A stretch of 64,000 nt of DNA from Mycobacterium scrofulaceum (GCF_002086735.1 NZ_MVIJ01000001.1:248001-312000); one strand, 5' to 3'; positions 1 to 9,818 are shown, counted from the first letter of the stretch. The notes: generated by a model not told the origin, from the letters alone. Numbers and translations are program-made.

Positions 1-3000
1 AGCTCGGTCTCGTCGACGAGATCGCCGGATTTCGTGTCGTACCAACCCGGTTGGGGGTCGTCCTCCCACCGGATGAGTCCCGTGGTCCAGGCCAGCTCGA
101 GCACACCCGCCGCCGACAGCTCGTTGTCGACCTCCATCTCGAAGCGGGTGCGCGACGAGCCGTACGGGCCGATCTCGGCGCCGCCGACGATCACCACCAG
201 GTCGGCCGGGTCGACGTCCAAGTCGTCCCACTGCGGCGGCGGCGCCGGGGTGACGGGGCGCGGCGGCGCCGGCAGCGCGGCGATGGTGCCCTCGGCCGCG
301 GCGTCTTCCATGGCATGCTCGCCCGAAGCGGCTTGCTCGCGCGCCTTGGCGGCCAGTTCCGCCATGTCGAGGTTGGCTTCGGCGAGGCCGCCGGTCAGGT
401 CCGCCTTGATCGGGGTCAGAGCCGCCGCGACCTTGGACTCCACGTCGCAGAGGCCCAGCAGCATGGCCGCCATCTCGTCGGTGGAGTAGGTGGTGACACC
501 GGCCTCCTCGACGGCGTCGACGATGGCGTCGTTGTGGCCCATCAGCCCGGTGCCGCGGGTCCAGCCGATCAGCGCGTGCGCAAGGCTGACCCGGGCGGCC
601 CAAGAGGATTCGGCGTGCCAACGGCTCACCAACGCGTCCAGCGCCGACTTGGCCTCGCCGTACGCGCCGTCGCCACCGAACATTCCGCGGTTGGGTGAGC
701 CGGGCAACACCACGTGCAACCGAGAGGCGATGTCGCGTTCGGCGCCGATCTTGGACAGCCCGCCGATCAACCGCTGCACCGCCCAGAGCAGAACCTTCAT
801 CTCCATCTCGGAACGTGAACCGGCCTCCGACAGGTCGCCGGCGACGCGGGGAGCCGCGAACGGGAACAGCAGCGTGGGGGTCTGCGCGTCCTTGATGTGA
901 ATGGATTGAGGCCCAAGGCTTTCGGTCTGCTCGGTACCGATCCATTCGCTCAATGCGTCGATGTCGGAGTAGGACGCCATGTTGGCGGCGACCACCCATA
1001 GCACCGCGCCGTACCGGGCGTGGTCGCGATACAGCCCGCGGTAGAACGCCAGCCGCTCGTCGTCGAGCTTCGACGTCGTGGCGATGACGGTGGCCCCGCC
1101 GTCGAGCATGCGTGCGACCACCGACGCCGCGATCGAACCCTTCGAAGCGCCCGTCACCACGGCGACCTCGTTGGTGTAGTTGCCGGGCTCGGGATTCTCG
1201 GCGCCGGCGGCGATGCGGCCGTAGAGCGACGCGTGAATCTGGCGACCCGCGGCCAGCGCCTTGCCCTGCCACCAGGTCGCCTGCGTGGCGACGACATGGC
1301 CTGCGCCCTCGAACCTTTCGGACAGGCTCGTCCACTGGGCGTCGATGTCACCCTCGTCGGTCAGCCAGAGCCTGACCAAGTCCTCCCGGGCGCTGGCCCA
1401 GCGGTCGTCGAACACGACGGCCTTCTTGGCATCGAAGACCGGCGCGACCAGGCGCGGCCAATCCGCGCCGAGTTCGGCGGTGACCAGGTCGATGAGCTCG
1501 GCGTCGGTGGCGGCCGGCGCCGAGCCGACCGGGTCGTCGTGGCCCAATTGATTCAGGATCAGGCGGGCCGCCGACGCGAGCACACCGTCGCGGCCGGTGA
1601 TCTGGTCGGTGAATTCGCTGAGCGCGGCCGCGTCGACGGTCGCGCCGCCACCGCCGCCCGACGACGGCAGCGCGACCGCGATGCCGCGGCGCGCCGCGAC
1701 GGACGTGACGGCGGCGTCGATGACCTTGTCGACCGAGGCGGCGTCGGCCAGCGCGCCCTCGTGCAGGTGGCCCATCGCGCCGCCGCGCACGCTGGTGCCC
1801 TCGCGGGTACCCAGCGCCACCTCGACCGTGACGTGCTTGGCCCAGCCCTCGCCCAGCTCCCACGTCTTCTTGACGCGCTCGGCGATCGCGCCGGGCCGCT
1901 TGCCCGAGGGCCCCAGCACCGTGCGCAGCTGGTCGTTGATCGCGTCGGAAAGCACTGGGCCGAAAGGCTTGTAGGTGCGCGCCAGCTTGGTCACCTGCGA
2001 CCGCAGCCCGGCCAGGTCGGCCTCGGCCGCGCCGTCGATGGCGCCCAGGTTCAACTCCGAACCCAGGTCGACCAGCAGCTGGTTGCGCCGCGACGAGGCG
2101 CCATCGGTGATGGACTCGATGGAGTCCAGTTCCTCGATCTGGTCGATGCGCATCTTGGCCGACAGCGCGATCAGGGCCAGGGTGGCGTCGGCGGCGTCGA
2201 ACCCGATGTCGTCGGGACGGGGGCCGGTCGACGGGGCGGCCGACGGGGCGGGCGCCGGTGCGGCCGGCAGAGCGGTGGCACCCTCCGGTGCGGCTGGCTC
2301 GTCCGCGATCTCCTCGGGCTCCGGCTCGGGATCGGTATCGGTGGCGAACAGCACCGCCGCGTCGCGCTCGGCATTGAGCACTTCGACTGTGCTGTGGGCG
2401 TATTCGGGCAGCTTCAGGGTGTTGGTGGCCAGCCCGGCGACGGTCGGCGCCGACTTCACGCCGATCTCGACGAACCGCTCCACGCCCAGACCGCCCGCGG
2501 CCTGCTCGGTGAACAGCAGGTCCTGCGTTTCGATCCAGCGCACCGGGCTGGCGAACTGCCACGCCAGCAGCTCGATCAAGACGATGCGCGCCATCTCGTT
2601 GCGGCGCTCGGTGAGCCAGGTGTCGTAGTCGGCGAGGATCGCGTCGAGCGGTTCGGCCGGCACCAGGTCACGGATCTCCTGGATGAAGTCGCGGTCCAGG
2701 GTGAACGGGCGGGGCACCAGGTTGGGGATGTAGCGCCCGATGATGACGTCGGGATCTTTGTCGCGCGGCATGACGCGCTCCAGCGAGCGGCGGAATTCCG
2801 CCACCCCCACGCGCAGCACCCTCGAGTGGAACGGCACGTCGATGCCCGGCACCAGGATGAAGGAGCGCTTGCCGCCGGTGATCTCGCGGCGGCGCTCCAC
2901 CTCGGCCTCCAGCTCTTCCAGGCCGCGGACCGTGCCGGCGATCGCGTACTGCGAACCGCGCAGGTTGAAGTTCACGATCTCCAGGAATTCCCCTGTGCGC

Positions 3001-6000
3001 TCGGCGATTTCGGCCACAAATCCGGGTACCTCGTCGTCCGGCAGGTCGATCTGCGACGGCCTGATGGCCGCCAGCCGGTAGTTGGAGCGGCCCAGCTCGT
3101 CGCGCGGCACGATGTCGTGCATCTTGGAGCCGCGGTGGAACACCGTCTCCAGCAACGCTTCCAGCTCGTAAATCCCGGTGACGCAGGCCAGCGCGGTGTA
3201 CTCCCCGACGGAGTGGCCGCAGGCGATGGCGCCTTCGACGAACGCGCCCTGCTCACGCATCTCGGCGACCTGCGCCGCCGCGACCGTCGCCATCGCGACC
3301 TGGGTGAACTGCGTCAGGTACAGCACACCCTCGGGGTGGTTGTAGTGCACGCCGCTGGCGATGATGCTGGTCGGGTTGTCGCGCACCACGTGCAGCACCG
3401 AGAAGCCCAGCGTCTCGCGGGTGAACTTGTCCGCCTTGTCCCAGACCTTGCGGGCGGCCTTGGAGCGGGCGCGGACATCCATGCCCATGCCCTTGTGCTG
3501 GATTCCCTGCCCGGGGAACGCGTACACCGTGTGTGGGGCGGCCAGGCGCGCCGTCGCCGACATCACCAGGTCGGACCCGATGCGGGCGGCCACCTCCAAA
3601 ACCTCTGCGCCCTGGTCGATTCCGACGCGCTCGACGCGGAAGTCGACCTCGTCGCCGGGACGCACCATGCCCAGGAACCGGGCGGTCCAACCGACCAGCC
3701 GGGCCGGGGGCCGCGCCTGTCCGTCGGTGGCGGTCACCGCGTGCTGCGCGGCGGCCGACAACCACATGCCGTGCACGATCGGCGAGTCCAGGCCGGCCAG
3801 CAGGGCGGCGGCCCGGTCGGTGTGGATCGGGTTGTGGTCGCCGGACACCACGGCGAACGGTCGCATGTCGACCGGTGCGGTCAGCCGGACGTCGCGCCGG
3901 CGCCGGCGCGGGGTGTCGGTCGCGTTCTCCGAGACCGCACCGCCTGCGCGCACCGGATCGCCGAGCTCGGCCGTGCCGGTGCGGCCGAGGATCGCGAATC
4001 GCTCATCGAGGCTGGCGAGCGTCGCGCCGTCGGCGTCGGCGATCGTCACCGACACCCGGACGACGCGGCCCAAGTCCGTGTCGATCGCCGGCGAAGCCGT
4101 TGCCGTGACTGCCAATTCGGCCGGAACCTTCGGCAGCACGCCGACGACGTGGGCGGCGTGGTCGAGGTGCACGAGGCTCAGCAGGCCCTCGACGACCGGG
4201 ACGCCGGTGTCGGTGACCGCCGAGCCGATCGCCGCGAAAACCGCGGGCCAGCAAAGGCCGACGAGGGCGTCGGGCACAGTGGTGAGCCCCGGCGCCAGCG
4301 GCTCGCCGAAGGTGGCCGTGACACCGGTGTGGTCGGCGACCCGCTCGGGATCCCAGTTCACCGTCACGTTGGCGGTCCCGTCGACCACCGCGGGCAGCGA
4401 TTCCGGCCCGTCGACTCCGGCGGCGATCGCCAGCACCGCGCGCATCGCGGTGGCGGCGTCTTCGGTGGACACCACCGGCGTACCACCGTCAATGGTGTTG
4501 GGGGGCAGGGTGAACGGGATGTCGATCCAGGTTGCCGACACCGGAACGCTCAACACCACCCGGTCGCCGTCGACTTCAAGCCGCGCCCCGGTGAACGAGT
4601 GCGTGGCGCGGCGGCTTTGGGGCCCTTCAGAGCCGTCGTGCACGAGCCAGTCCGCGGGGTCGGCGATCCGGTGGACCGGGTTTTTCGCGGTGCGGCCGGC
4701 CCACTGCACGTCGGGGGCGTCGAGCACGACAGCCAGGGGTCCGGTCACGTCGGGGCGGCCGAGCCGGCGCGCCGCCACCTCCCGCGGCTGCCCGTTGGAC
4801 GACAGCACCTCGTCGACGGCGGCCTGCTCGAACCGGTCCAGCAGTTCACCGACGGGTTCGTCCATCCGGGTGATGCCGGCGACGGCCGCGGTGCCCGGGA
4901 TGATGCACACCTGGTCGGCGTCGTACCGGGCATCGTGCGCCTGCCACAGCGAGTCGCTGCGCCACCAGCGGCGCACGTCCTTGTCGATGACCGGGACGAA
5001 GTTGACCGGCTTGCCCAGCGTCTTGCACAGCGTGACGAAGAACGGGACGTCGGCCGGGTGCAGCTGCACGGTCTCGGCGTCCGGGTACCGCGCGAGCAGC
5101 GCCGCGATGGCCCGCTCGGGGTCCTCCAGCGGGCCGGGGTCGTCGAACAATGTCTCGATCGGACCGAAATCCTGTGGGTGCAAACGCGCTTCGGCGCGCT
5201 GCAGCATCTGCTGGAACCGATCGCGCCAGGTGTCGGCCAGCCACGGGCTGCCCGGTGCGGCGGTGTCGGCGGTCGAGTTGCCGTCGCCGATGGCGAGTTC
5301 GACGTAGCGCCGCAGCCACTGCAGGTAGGTCATGTCGGCGACATCGCCGAAGTACGGCTTGGCGGTGTTGGCCATCGCGGCGATGATCTCGTCGCGACGC
5401 TCGGCGACGGCTTCCTCGTCGCCGGCGACCTCGTCGAGGAGCCGCCCGCAGCGCGACGCGCTGTTGTCGATCTCGTGGATGTCGGCGCCGAGCTGGCTGC
5501 GGCTGGACGCCATGCCGTTCACGGCTTTCCCGGCGCCGACCCACTGGTCGGTGCCTTGCGTCTCGACCAGCATCCGCTTGACCGACGGCGAGGTGGTGGC
5601 CTCCTTGGTGGCCATCGCCGCGGTGCCGACCAGGATGCCGTCGATCGGCATCAGCGGGAAGCCGTACGCCTGCGCCCAGCGCCCGGACAGGTACTCGGCG
5701 GCCCGCTCGGGCGTGCCGATGCCACCGCCCACGCAGACGGTGATGTTGGGGCGGGAGCGCAACTCCGAATACGTTGCCAGCAGCAGGTCGTCGAGGTCTT
5801 CCCACGAGTGGTGGCCGCCGGCGCGCCCACCCTCGATGTGCATGATGACCGGCTTGGTGGGCACCTCGGTCGCGATGCGGATGACCGAACGGATCTGCTC
5901 GACCGTGCCGGGCTTGAACACGACGTGGCTGATGCCGACGTCGCCCAGCTCCTCGATCAGCTCGACGGCGTCCTCCAGGTCGGGGATGCCGGCGCTGATC

Positions 6001-7571
6001 ACCAGGCCGTCGATCGCCGCGCCGGACTGGCGCGCCTTCTGCACCAGCCGCTTCCCGCCGACCTGCAGCTTCCACAGATAGGGGTCGAGGAACAGCGCGT
6101 TGAACTGATAGGTGCGGCCGGGTTCGAGCAGCGTGGCGAGCTCCTCGATGCGGCCGGCGAAGATCTCCTCGGTGACCTGCCCGCCGCCGGCCAGCTCGGC
6201 CCAGTGTCCCGCGTTGGCCGCGGCGGCGACGATCTTGGCGTCGACGGTGGTCGGGGTCATGCCCGCGAGCAGGATCGGCGAGCGGCCGGTCAACCGGGTG
6301 AACTTCGTCGACAGCTTGACCCTGCCGTCGGGCAGGCGCACGACGGTCGGCGCGTAGGTCGACCACGCGCGCGCCACCTCGGGGACGGCGCCGACGGTGA
6401 AGAGGTTGCGCTGCCCCCCGCGGGTCGCGGCGGGCACGATGCCGATGCCCAGGCCGCGGATCACCGGGGCGGTCAGCCGGGTCAGGATGTCGCCGGGACC
6501 CAGGTCGAGGATCCAGCGCGCACCGGACGCGTGCACACTGCTGATCTCTTCGACCCAGTCGACACGTCGCACCAGGATGGCTTCGGTCAGCTCGCGGGCC
6601 AGCGCGACGTCGAGGCCGACCTTCTCGGCCCAGCCGCCGACGATGTCGATGCCGTCGGCCAGCCGCGGCGTGTGGAAACCGACCTCCACCTGCACCGGAT
6701 CGAAGACCGGCGCGAAGACGTCGCCACCGCGAAGCTTGTTCTTGCGGTCGGCCTCTTCCTTCTCCGAGATCTGCCGGCAGTAGAGCTCGAACCGGGATAG
6801 CTGTTCGGGCGTTCCGGTGATGACGACCGAACGCCGGCCGTTGCGGATCGACAGCACCGGCGGCAGCACGGTCCGGACATCCTGCGCGAACTCGTCGAGC
6901 AGCCGGCTGATGCGCTCGGGGTCGGCGTTGGTCACCGACACCATCGGCGGCCGGTCGCCGAGCACGGAGATCCCGCGCCGGCGTGCCACCAGCGTCCCGG
7001 CCGCGCCGATCAGCTGCGCCATCGCCAGCAGTTCGGCGTCGCGGGCGCCCGCGGCCTTGAGCGCCTCGACGGCCAGCACCCCCTGCGAATGACCGGCGAC
7101 GGCCACGGGCGGCGTGGCGCCCAGGTCCATGCCTTGGCGCGCCAGCGCCCGCACGGCCGCGATCTGGGTGAGCAGGACGCCGGGGATGGACACCGCGGCC
7201 GAGGTCAGGTGCTTGTCCGAGGGGACCGGATCCTCGGCCGCCAGCGCGCGCACCCACGCGAGCGGCTCGAAACCGATCGGACGGACCACCACCAGCTCCC
7301 TGGCCACCGGTTCGAGCAACAGCTCGACCTCACCGGCCAGCGTCGCCAGGTCGGATTCGATGCCGGCCGACGAGACCAGTTCCTCGAGGGTTTCCAGCCA
7401 GGCACTGCCCTGCCCGCCGAACGCAACGGCGTACGGCTCGCCGGCAGTCAGACGGTCGACCAGAGCGTGGGTTTCCCCGGCTGCCGCGTGGGGACTCTTT
7501 CCATCGCGATCGGCGGACAATTCCCCTCGCTTCGCTGGGGGATTCCAGTCGTGCCTCTCGTGGATCGTCAC
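1..7571 (-). CDS. fas: FAS-I multifunctional fatty acid synthase (partial, C-terminus outside the window)
   Basis: Cytosolic type I synthase that makes the C16-C26 acyl-CoAs feeding membrane lipids and mycolic acids. About 2523 residues of a roughly 3070-residue family are visible. Domains in order: acetyl transferase with GHSQG (Ser162), an FMN-type enoyl reductase barrel beginning GILAGMTPTTVDA near residue 430, dehydratase hotdog region, malonyl/palmitoyl transferase with GHSVGEY near residue 1448, acyl carrier protein with the phosphopantetheine-type DSIES segment near residue 1816, and ketoreductase with VVTGASKGS near residue 2140. The ketosynthase domain mostly lies past the window edge. 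The GTG start encodes MTIHER and follows GGGAG by 9 bases; it matches the start of mycobacterial fas. The reading frame is intact. Confidence 0.97.
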   Translation of the reverse strand, partial: MTIHERHDWNPPAKRGELSADRDGKSPHAAAGETHALVDRLTAGEPYAVAFGGQGSAWLETLEELVSSAGIESDLATLAGEVELLLEPVARELVVVRPIGFEPLAWVRALAAEDPVPSDKHLTSAAVSIPGVLLTQIAAVRALARQGMDLGATPPVAVAGHSQGVLAVEALKAAGARDAELLAMAQLIGAAGTLVARRRGISVLGDRPPMVSVTNADPERISRLLDEFAQDVRTVLPPVLSIRNGRRSVVITGTPEQLSRFELYCRQISEKEEADRKNKLRGGDVFAPVFDPVQVEVGFHTPRLADGIDIVGGWAEKVGLDVALARELTEAILVRRVDWVEEISSVHASGARWILDLGPGDILTRLTAPVIRGLGIGIVPAATRGGQRNLFTVGAVPEVARAWSTYAPTVVRLPDGRVKLSTKFTRLTGRSPILLAGMTPTTVDAKIVAAAANAGHWAELAGGGQVTEEIFAGRIEELATLLEPGRTYQFNALFLDPYLWKLQVGGKRLVQKARQSGAAIDGLVISAGIPDLEDAVELIEELGDVGISHVVFKPGTVEQIRSVIRIATEVPTKPVIMHIEGGRAGGHHSWEDLDDLLLATYSELRSRPNITVCVGGGIGTPERAAEYLSGRWAQAYGFPLMPIDGILVGTAAMATKEATTSPSVKRMLVETQGTDQWVGAGKAVNGMASSRSQLGADIHEIDNSASRCGRLLDEVAGDEEAVAERRDEIIAAMANTAKPYFGDVADMTYLQWLRRYVELAIGDGNSTADTAAPGSPWLADTWRDRFQQMLQRAEARLHPQDFGPIETLFDDPGPLEDPERAIAALLARYPDAETVQLHPADVPFFVTLCKTLGKPVNFVPVIDKDVRRWWRSDSLWQAHDARYDADQVCIIPGTAAVAGITRMDEPVGELLDRFEQAAVDEVLSSNGQPREVAARRLGRPDVTGPLAVVLDAPDVQWAGRTAKNPVHRIADPADWLVHDGSEGPQSRRATHSFTGARLEVDGDRVVLSVPVSATWIDIPFTLPPNTIDGGTPVVSTEDAATAMRAVLAIAAGVDGPESLPAVVDGTANVTVNWDPERVADHTGVTATFGEPLAPGLTTVPDALVGLCWPAVFAAIGSAVTDTGVPVVEGLLSLVHLDHAAHVVGVLPKVPAELAVTATASPAIDTDLGRVVRVSVTIADADGATLASLDERFAILGRTGTAELGDPVRAGGAVSENATDTPRRRRRDVRLTAPVDMRPFAVVSGDHNPIHTDRAAALLAGLDSPIVHGMWLSAAAQHAVTATDGQARPPARLVGWTARFLGMVRPGDEVDFRVERVGIDQGAEVLEVAARIGSDLVMSATARLAAPHTVYAFPGQGIQHKGMGMDVRARSKAARKVWDKADKFTRETLGFSVLHVVRDNPTSIIASGVHYNHPEGVLYLTQFTQVAMATVAAAQVAEMREQGAFVEGAIACGHSVGEYTALACVTGIYELEALLETVFHRGSKMHDIVPRDELGRSNYRLAAIRPSQIDLPDDEVPGFVAEIAERTGEFLEIVNFNLRGSQYAIAGTVRGLEELEAEVERRREITGGKRSFILVPGIDVPFHSRVLRVGVAEFRRSLERVMPRDKDPDVIIGRYIPNLVPRPFTLDRDFIQEIRDLVPAEPLDAILADYDTWLTERRNEMARIVLIELLAWQFASPVRWIETQDLLFTEQAAGGLGVERFVEIGVKSAPTVAGLATNTLKLPEYAHSTVEVLNAERDAAVLFATDTDPEPEPEEIADEPAAPEGATALPAAPAPAPSAAPSTGPRPDDIGFDAADATLALIALSAKMRIDQIEELDSIESITDGASSRRNQLLVDLGSELNLGAIDGAAEADLAGLRSQVTKLARTYKPFGPVLSDAINDQLRTVLGPSGKRPGAIAERVKKTWELGEGWAKHVTVEVALGTREGTSVRGGAMGHLHEGALADAASVDKVIDAAVTSVAARRGIAVALPSSGGGGGATVDAAALSEFTDQITGRDGVLASAARLILNQLGHDDPVGSAPAATDAELIDLVTAELGADWPRLVAPVFDAKKAVVFDDRWASAREDLVRLWLTDEGDIDAQWTSLSERFEGAGHVVATQATWWQGKALAAGRQIHASLYGRIAAGAENPEPGNYTNEVAVVTGASKGSIAASVVARMLDGGATVIATTSKLDDERLAFYRGLYRDHARYGAVLWVVAANMASYSDIDALSEWIGTEQTESLGPQSIHIKDAQTPTLLFPFAAPRVAGDLSEAGSRSEMEMKVLLWAVQRLIGGLSKIGAERDIASRLHVVLPGSPNRGMFGGDGAYGEAKSALDALVSRWHAESSWAARVSLAHALIGWTRGTGLMGHNDAIVDAVEEAGVTTYSTDEMAAMLLGLCDVESKVAAALTPIKADLTGGLAEANLDMAELAAKAREQAASGEHAMEDAAAEGTIAALPAPPRPVTPAPPPQWDDLDVDPADLVVIVGGAEIGPYGSSRTRFEMEVDNELSAAGVLELAWTTGLIRWEDDPQPGWYDTKSGDLVDETE

Positions 7572-7778
7572 TCTCTATGTCTCCCTGTATGCGTCTTTAC
7601 GTATCGGTTCGTTCGGCCGGTCACCACCGGCGGGCGGGTTCGGCGATTCCGCGTCGAATCAAAGCCGGGAAACTGCTCGCCGGTGTGTTCTCGGCGGGCC
7701 GGGGGTTGAGCGGCGCGGCGGACTGCATCGGCTGTACTAAGAGTGTCATAAGGATCAACCCCCGTTTTGCGTGGTGAT

Positions 7779-7824
7779 CGGTTACTGATGAGTTCTACGC
7801 ATGGGTAACCGTGTCGTGGGTAAC
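7779..7824 (-). promoter_or_regulatory. GGTAAC repeat cluster upstream of fas
   Basis: CGGTTAC at 7779-7785 is inverted relative to GTAACCG at 7805-7811. TGGGTAAC occurs twice as a direct repeat, at 7802-7809 and 7817-7824, 15 bp apart. The cluster is 208-253 bp upstream of the fas start codon. It is a candidate regulator-binding site, possibly for FasR, but that is inference. Confidence 0.35.
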
Positions 7825-7921
7825 ACCGCGTTTCATCGGCGGCGCGGGCACGGCGAACAAACCTGCTGCATGCAGGTGGTTACGGTCGAGTAGCTATAAC
7901 TGCGCAGATCAAAGCAGTTTT

Positions 7922-7940
7922 GTTATGTAATCGTTATGTA
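7922..7940 (-). promoter_or_regulatory. GTTATGTA tandem direct repeat
   Basis: GTTATGTA occurs at 7922-7929 and again at 7933-7940, exactly 11 bp apart, i.e. about one helical turn, in a locally AT-rich patch. This spacing suits a protein binding one face of DNA. It lies about 350 bp from fas. Role unknown. Confidence 0.25.
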
Positions 7941-8092
7941 AAAATTTCGAGCCGTGGGGTCGCGCCGAGCGCGTTCTGCGCGCCTCCGCCACGCGGGGTT
8001 CGCGCCCGCCTCACCAAGAAATCAGCGAACGAGTGTTTGCTGGGATCTCTAAGAGTCGCGGGTGTCCGGCCGCCGTTCACCGAGCCGCCGGT

Positions 8093-8815
8093 CTAGGCCC
8101 ACTGCCCGAATTGCGGCTTGAGAATTTCGTTGACGTCCACGCCGACCCCGCCGACACTGCGTTTGTCGATCTCGACCTGATGCAGATGGGCCGCCGGGTG
8201 GGTGTACCCCTTGGGCGAGCCCCAGTTGTGCTGCCAGAAATAGGAGCCCAAACCGTCGTGCAACGCCCAGTCGATGGTCCTGGAGTTGGCGTACACACCT
8301 GTGCGCTGATGGCCGATCACCGACTCCCAGGACCTCAGGTACGGCGCAACCTGCTGCTTGTACTGCTCATACGAGGGATCGTCGTCGATCGAGGCGTAGA
8401 TCGGGGCGCCGGCGGGTCCGCCCGCCGCGGCGTGCAGCTGCATTCCGCGCTGCGCGTGCTGCAACCCGGCGTTGGCTCCGCCGAGCCAGTCGGAGGTGTT
8501 CCCCTTGCCGTACTGGTAGCAGGAAACGATCTTCAGCCCGTTGCTGTTGAGATCACGCGCCTCGGCGATCTGGATCGGCTTGCCCAGCATCCAGTTGCCG
8601 CCCGGGCGCCGGTCGGACACATACCTGATCGAGCCCACCGCGCCCGCAGCCCTGATCTGGCTCGCGGGGATCACCCCTGCCGCGTAGTCCAGCAGCGTGC
8701 CGAGCGACGCCGACGCCGGCGCCGGGCGCAACGAGGCACCCGCGAAGCCCAGGCCTAGAAAAGCGGGGGTCGCGGCCGCCAATTTGAGCACGTCGCGTCG
8801 CGAAACCGATGACAC
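8093..8815 (-). CDS. Tat-exported DUF1906 glycoside-hydrolase-like protein (Rv2525c type)
   Basis: Secreted protein of 240 residues. The N-terminus has a twin-arginine signal (SVSRRDVLKLAAATP) followed by a hydrophobic stretch and an Ala-rich cleavage region around residue 35. The mature part begins with LGTLLDYAAGVIPASQIR and keeps the family segments SCYQYGK and the ending LKPQFGQWA. The family has a glycoside-hydrolase-like barrel; in M. tuberculosis Rv2525c is Tat-dependent, linked to cell-envelope properties, and also sits next to fas. The GTG start at 8815 is chosen because it places the RR motif near residue 6. An intact 15-bp palindrome lies 38-52 bp upstream. Confidence 0.93.
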   Translation of the reverse strand: MSSVSRRDVLKLAAATPAFLGLGFAGASLRPAPASASLGTLLDYAAGVIPASQIRAAGAVGSIRYVSDRRPGGNWMLGKPIQIAEARDLNSNGLKIVSCYQYGKGNTSDWLGGANAGLQHAQRGMQLHAAAGGPAGAPIYASIDDDPSYEQYKQQVAPYLRSWESVIGHQRTGVYANSRTIDWALHDGLGSYFWQHNWGSPKGYTHPAAHLHQVEIDKRSVGGVGVDVNEILKPQFGQWA

Positions 8816-8852
8816 AAGCGACAGGGTACGACAGGAACACCATTTGGCACAT

Positions 8853-8867
8853 TGACCACACTGGTCA
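8853..8867 (-). promoter_or_regulatory. TGACCA-CAC-TGGTCA palindrome
   Basis: Perfect 6-bp arms (8853-8858 and 8862-8867) with a 3-bp spacer in the 60-bp gap between the MerR stop and the Tat-protein start, 38-52 bp upstream of the latter. Arm spacing fits an operator for a dimeric regulator. A transcription terminator is less likely because there is no T-run and the stem is only 6 bp. Confidence 0.4.
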
Positions 8868-8875
8868 CATCTGCA

Positions 8876-9778
8876 TCACAGTGCCGCATCGTTCGTTTGG
8901 GCGGGCGTCAGCGCGGGCAGCACGATGACGCTCACCGCCTCGAGGCCACGGCGAGCGGTTTGGCGGGCGACCTCGTCCAGGAAATGGGGCGCGGCCGGGT
9001 TGATCGATCCCGCCCACGTCCGGAATCCCTGGACGATCACCGGGTCACGTTCCAACGACGGCTGCACGCTCCGCAGCACGCCGACCACATCGTAGGGCAA
9101 CGGGTCGGCCAGCTGGCGGTCGATCCAGCTGTGCGCGAGTTCGGTTGCCGCCGCGCGATCGTCACCCAACCCGACGACGTCGCCGGCCAGGCTGCGCAAC
9201 CGATCGAACAGCACCTGCCGGCCTGGGGTCTCGGCAAGCTCCCCCAGCAGCGTGCTGGCGGCCGGCGGCAGCACCATCTGCCCGAACAGGACCGGAACCG
9301 GCAGGTCCCACGCGTCGAACAGGTCGGCGTACATGGCGGCGACGGGCTCGGAGAGCGGCGCGCTGAGCCGCCCGATGACACCGATACTGTCGCGGTGCGT
9401 GGTAGCCAGCCTCCGCAGGATGTCCTCGTTGACGTCGGCGTCGGCGCCATCGGTGGCAGCGCGCGATCGGTCGATCGCCGCGATCAACTGATCCAGCCGG
9501 TCGCGCTGCCGCACCAACAAAGTCCGGTGCTCGTCGAGAACACCGGCCAACGTGGTGCGGCCACCCGCGAGCAGGCGTTGAATGTCGTTGATGCCGAGGC
9601 CGAGACTTCTCATCAGGTCAATGCGCAGCAGATCGAGCACCTGCTCCGCGTCGAAGACCCGGTAGCCGTTGGACAGATGCTCGGCCCGCAGCAGGCCGAT
9701 TTTCTCGTAGTGGCGAATGCGACCGGAGGCGATCCCCGTCAGGGCCGTGACGTCGCCGATCAGCAACTGCTCAGCCAC
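8876..9778 (-). CDS. MerR-family transcriptional regulator
   Basis: Protein of 300 residues. The N-terminal winged helix-turn-helix reads LLIGDVTALTGIASGRIRHY, followed by EKIGLLRAEHLSNGYRVF, and a dimerisation helix up to about residue 110. The remaining 190 residues form a long effector domain not recognised in detail. GTG start at 9778 directly abuts an AAGGA sequence, so the ribosome-binding spacing is poor, but the MerR fold requires a start here. It is transcribed divergently from the Rieske oxygenase at 9819; the 40-bp gap carries a textbook MerR-type promoter, so it very likely controls that gene. Confidence 0.9.
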   Translation of the reverse strand: MAEQLLIGDVTALTGIASGRIRHYEKIGLLRAEHLSNGYRVFDAEQVLDLLRIDLMRSLGLGINDIQRLLAGGRTTLAGVLDEHRTLLVRQRDRLDQLIAAIDRSRAATDGADADVNEDILRRLATTHRDSIGVIGRLSAPLSEPVAAMYADLFDAWDLPVPVLFGQMVLPPAASTLLGELAETPGRQVLFDRLRSLAGDVVGLGDDRAAATELAHSWIDRQLADPLPYDVVGVLRSVQPSLERDPVIVQGFRTWAGSINPAAPHFLDEVARQTARRGLEAVSVIVLPALTPAQTNDAAL

Positions 9779-9781
9779 TCC

Positions 9782-9812
9782 TTGACCTTACAACTGTGAC
9801 AAGGTCTGTACT
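9782..9812 (+). promoter_or_regulatory. MerR-type promoter with 19-bp spacer for the Rieske oxygenase
   Basis: The -35 hexamer TTGACC (9782-9787) and -10 hexamer TGTACT (9807-9812) are separated by exactly 19 bp. Inside lies an inverted repeat GACCTT (9784-9789) / AAGGTC (9801-9806). An over-long spacer spanned by a dyad is the hallmark of MerR-activated promoters. The predicted transcription start falls at or next to the ATG at 9819, which implies a leaderless mRNA. Confidence 0.75.
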
Positions 9813-9818
9813 GGGCCG

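Larger units (their letters stand above)
7572..8092. other. 521-bp non-coding region upstream of fas
   Basis: No convincing gene. It lies between the fas start and the end of the Rv2525c-type gene on the same strand, so it must carry the fas promoter. It is much more AT-rich around 7890-7950 than the flanking genes. It holds several short inverted and direct repeats that are listed separately. A 10-bp palindrome CTGCATGCAG sits at 7866-7875. In mycobacteria the TetR-family activator FasR is known to bind the fas promoter; which repeat it would use here is not shown by the sequence. Confidence 0.7.

Noticed and set aside
1020..6800. A 1926-codon open frame on the plus strand opposite fas
   Set aside because: The minus strand encodes clear FAS-I domains across the same bases. 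The long open frame is the expected mirror of a GC-rich coding gene and its translation is low-complexity Arg/Gly/Val with no domain.
4846..7257. An 803-codon minus-strand frame inside fas
   Set aside because: It is an alternative frame of fas. The fas frame itself is intact and continuous with GHSQG, the reductase barrel and later domains.
7866..7875. CTGCATGCAG palindrome upstream of fas
   Set aside because: Only 10 bp and fully self-complementary; it could be chance or part of a larger site, so it is mentioned in the intergenic entry but not called a separate element.
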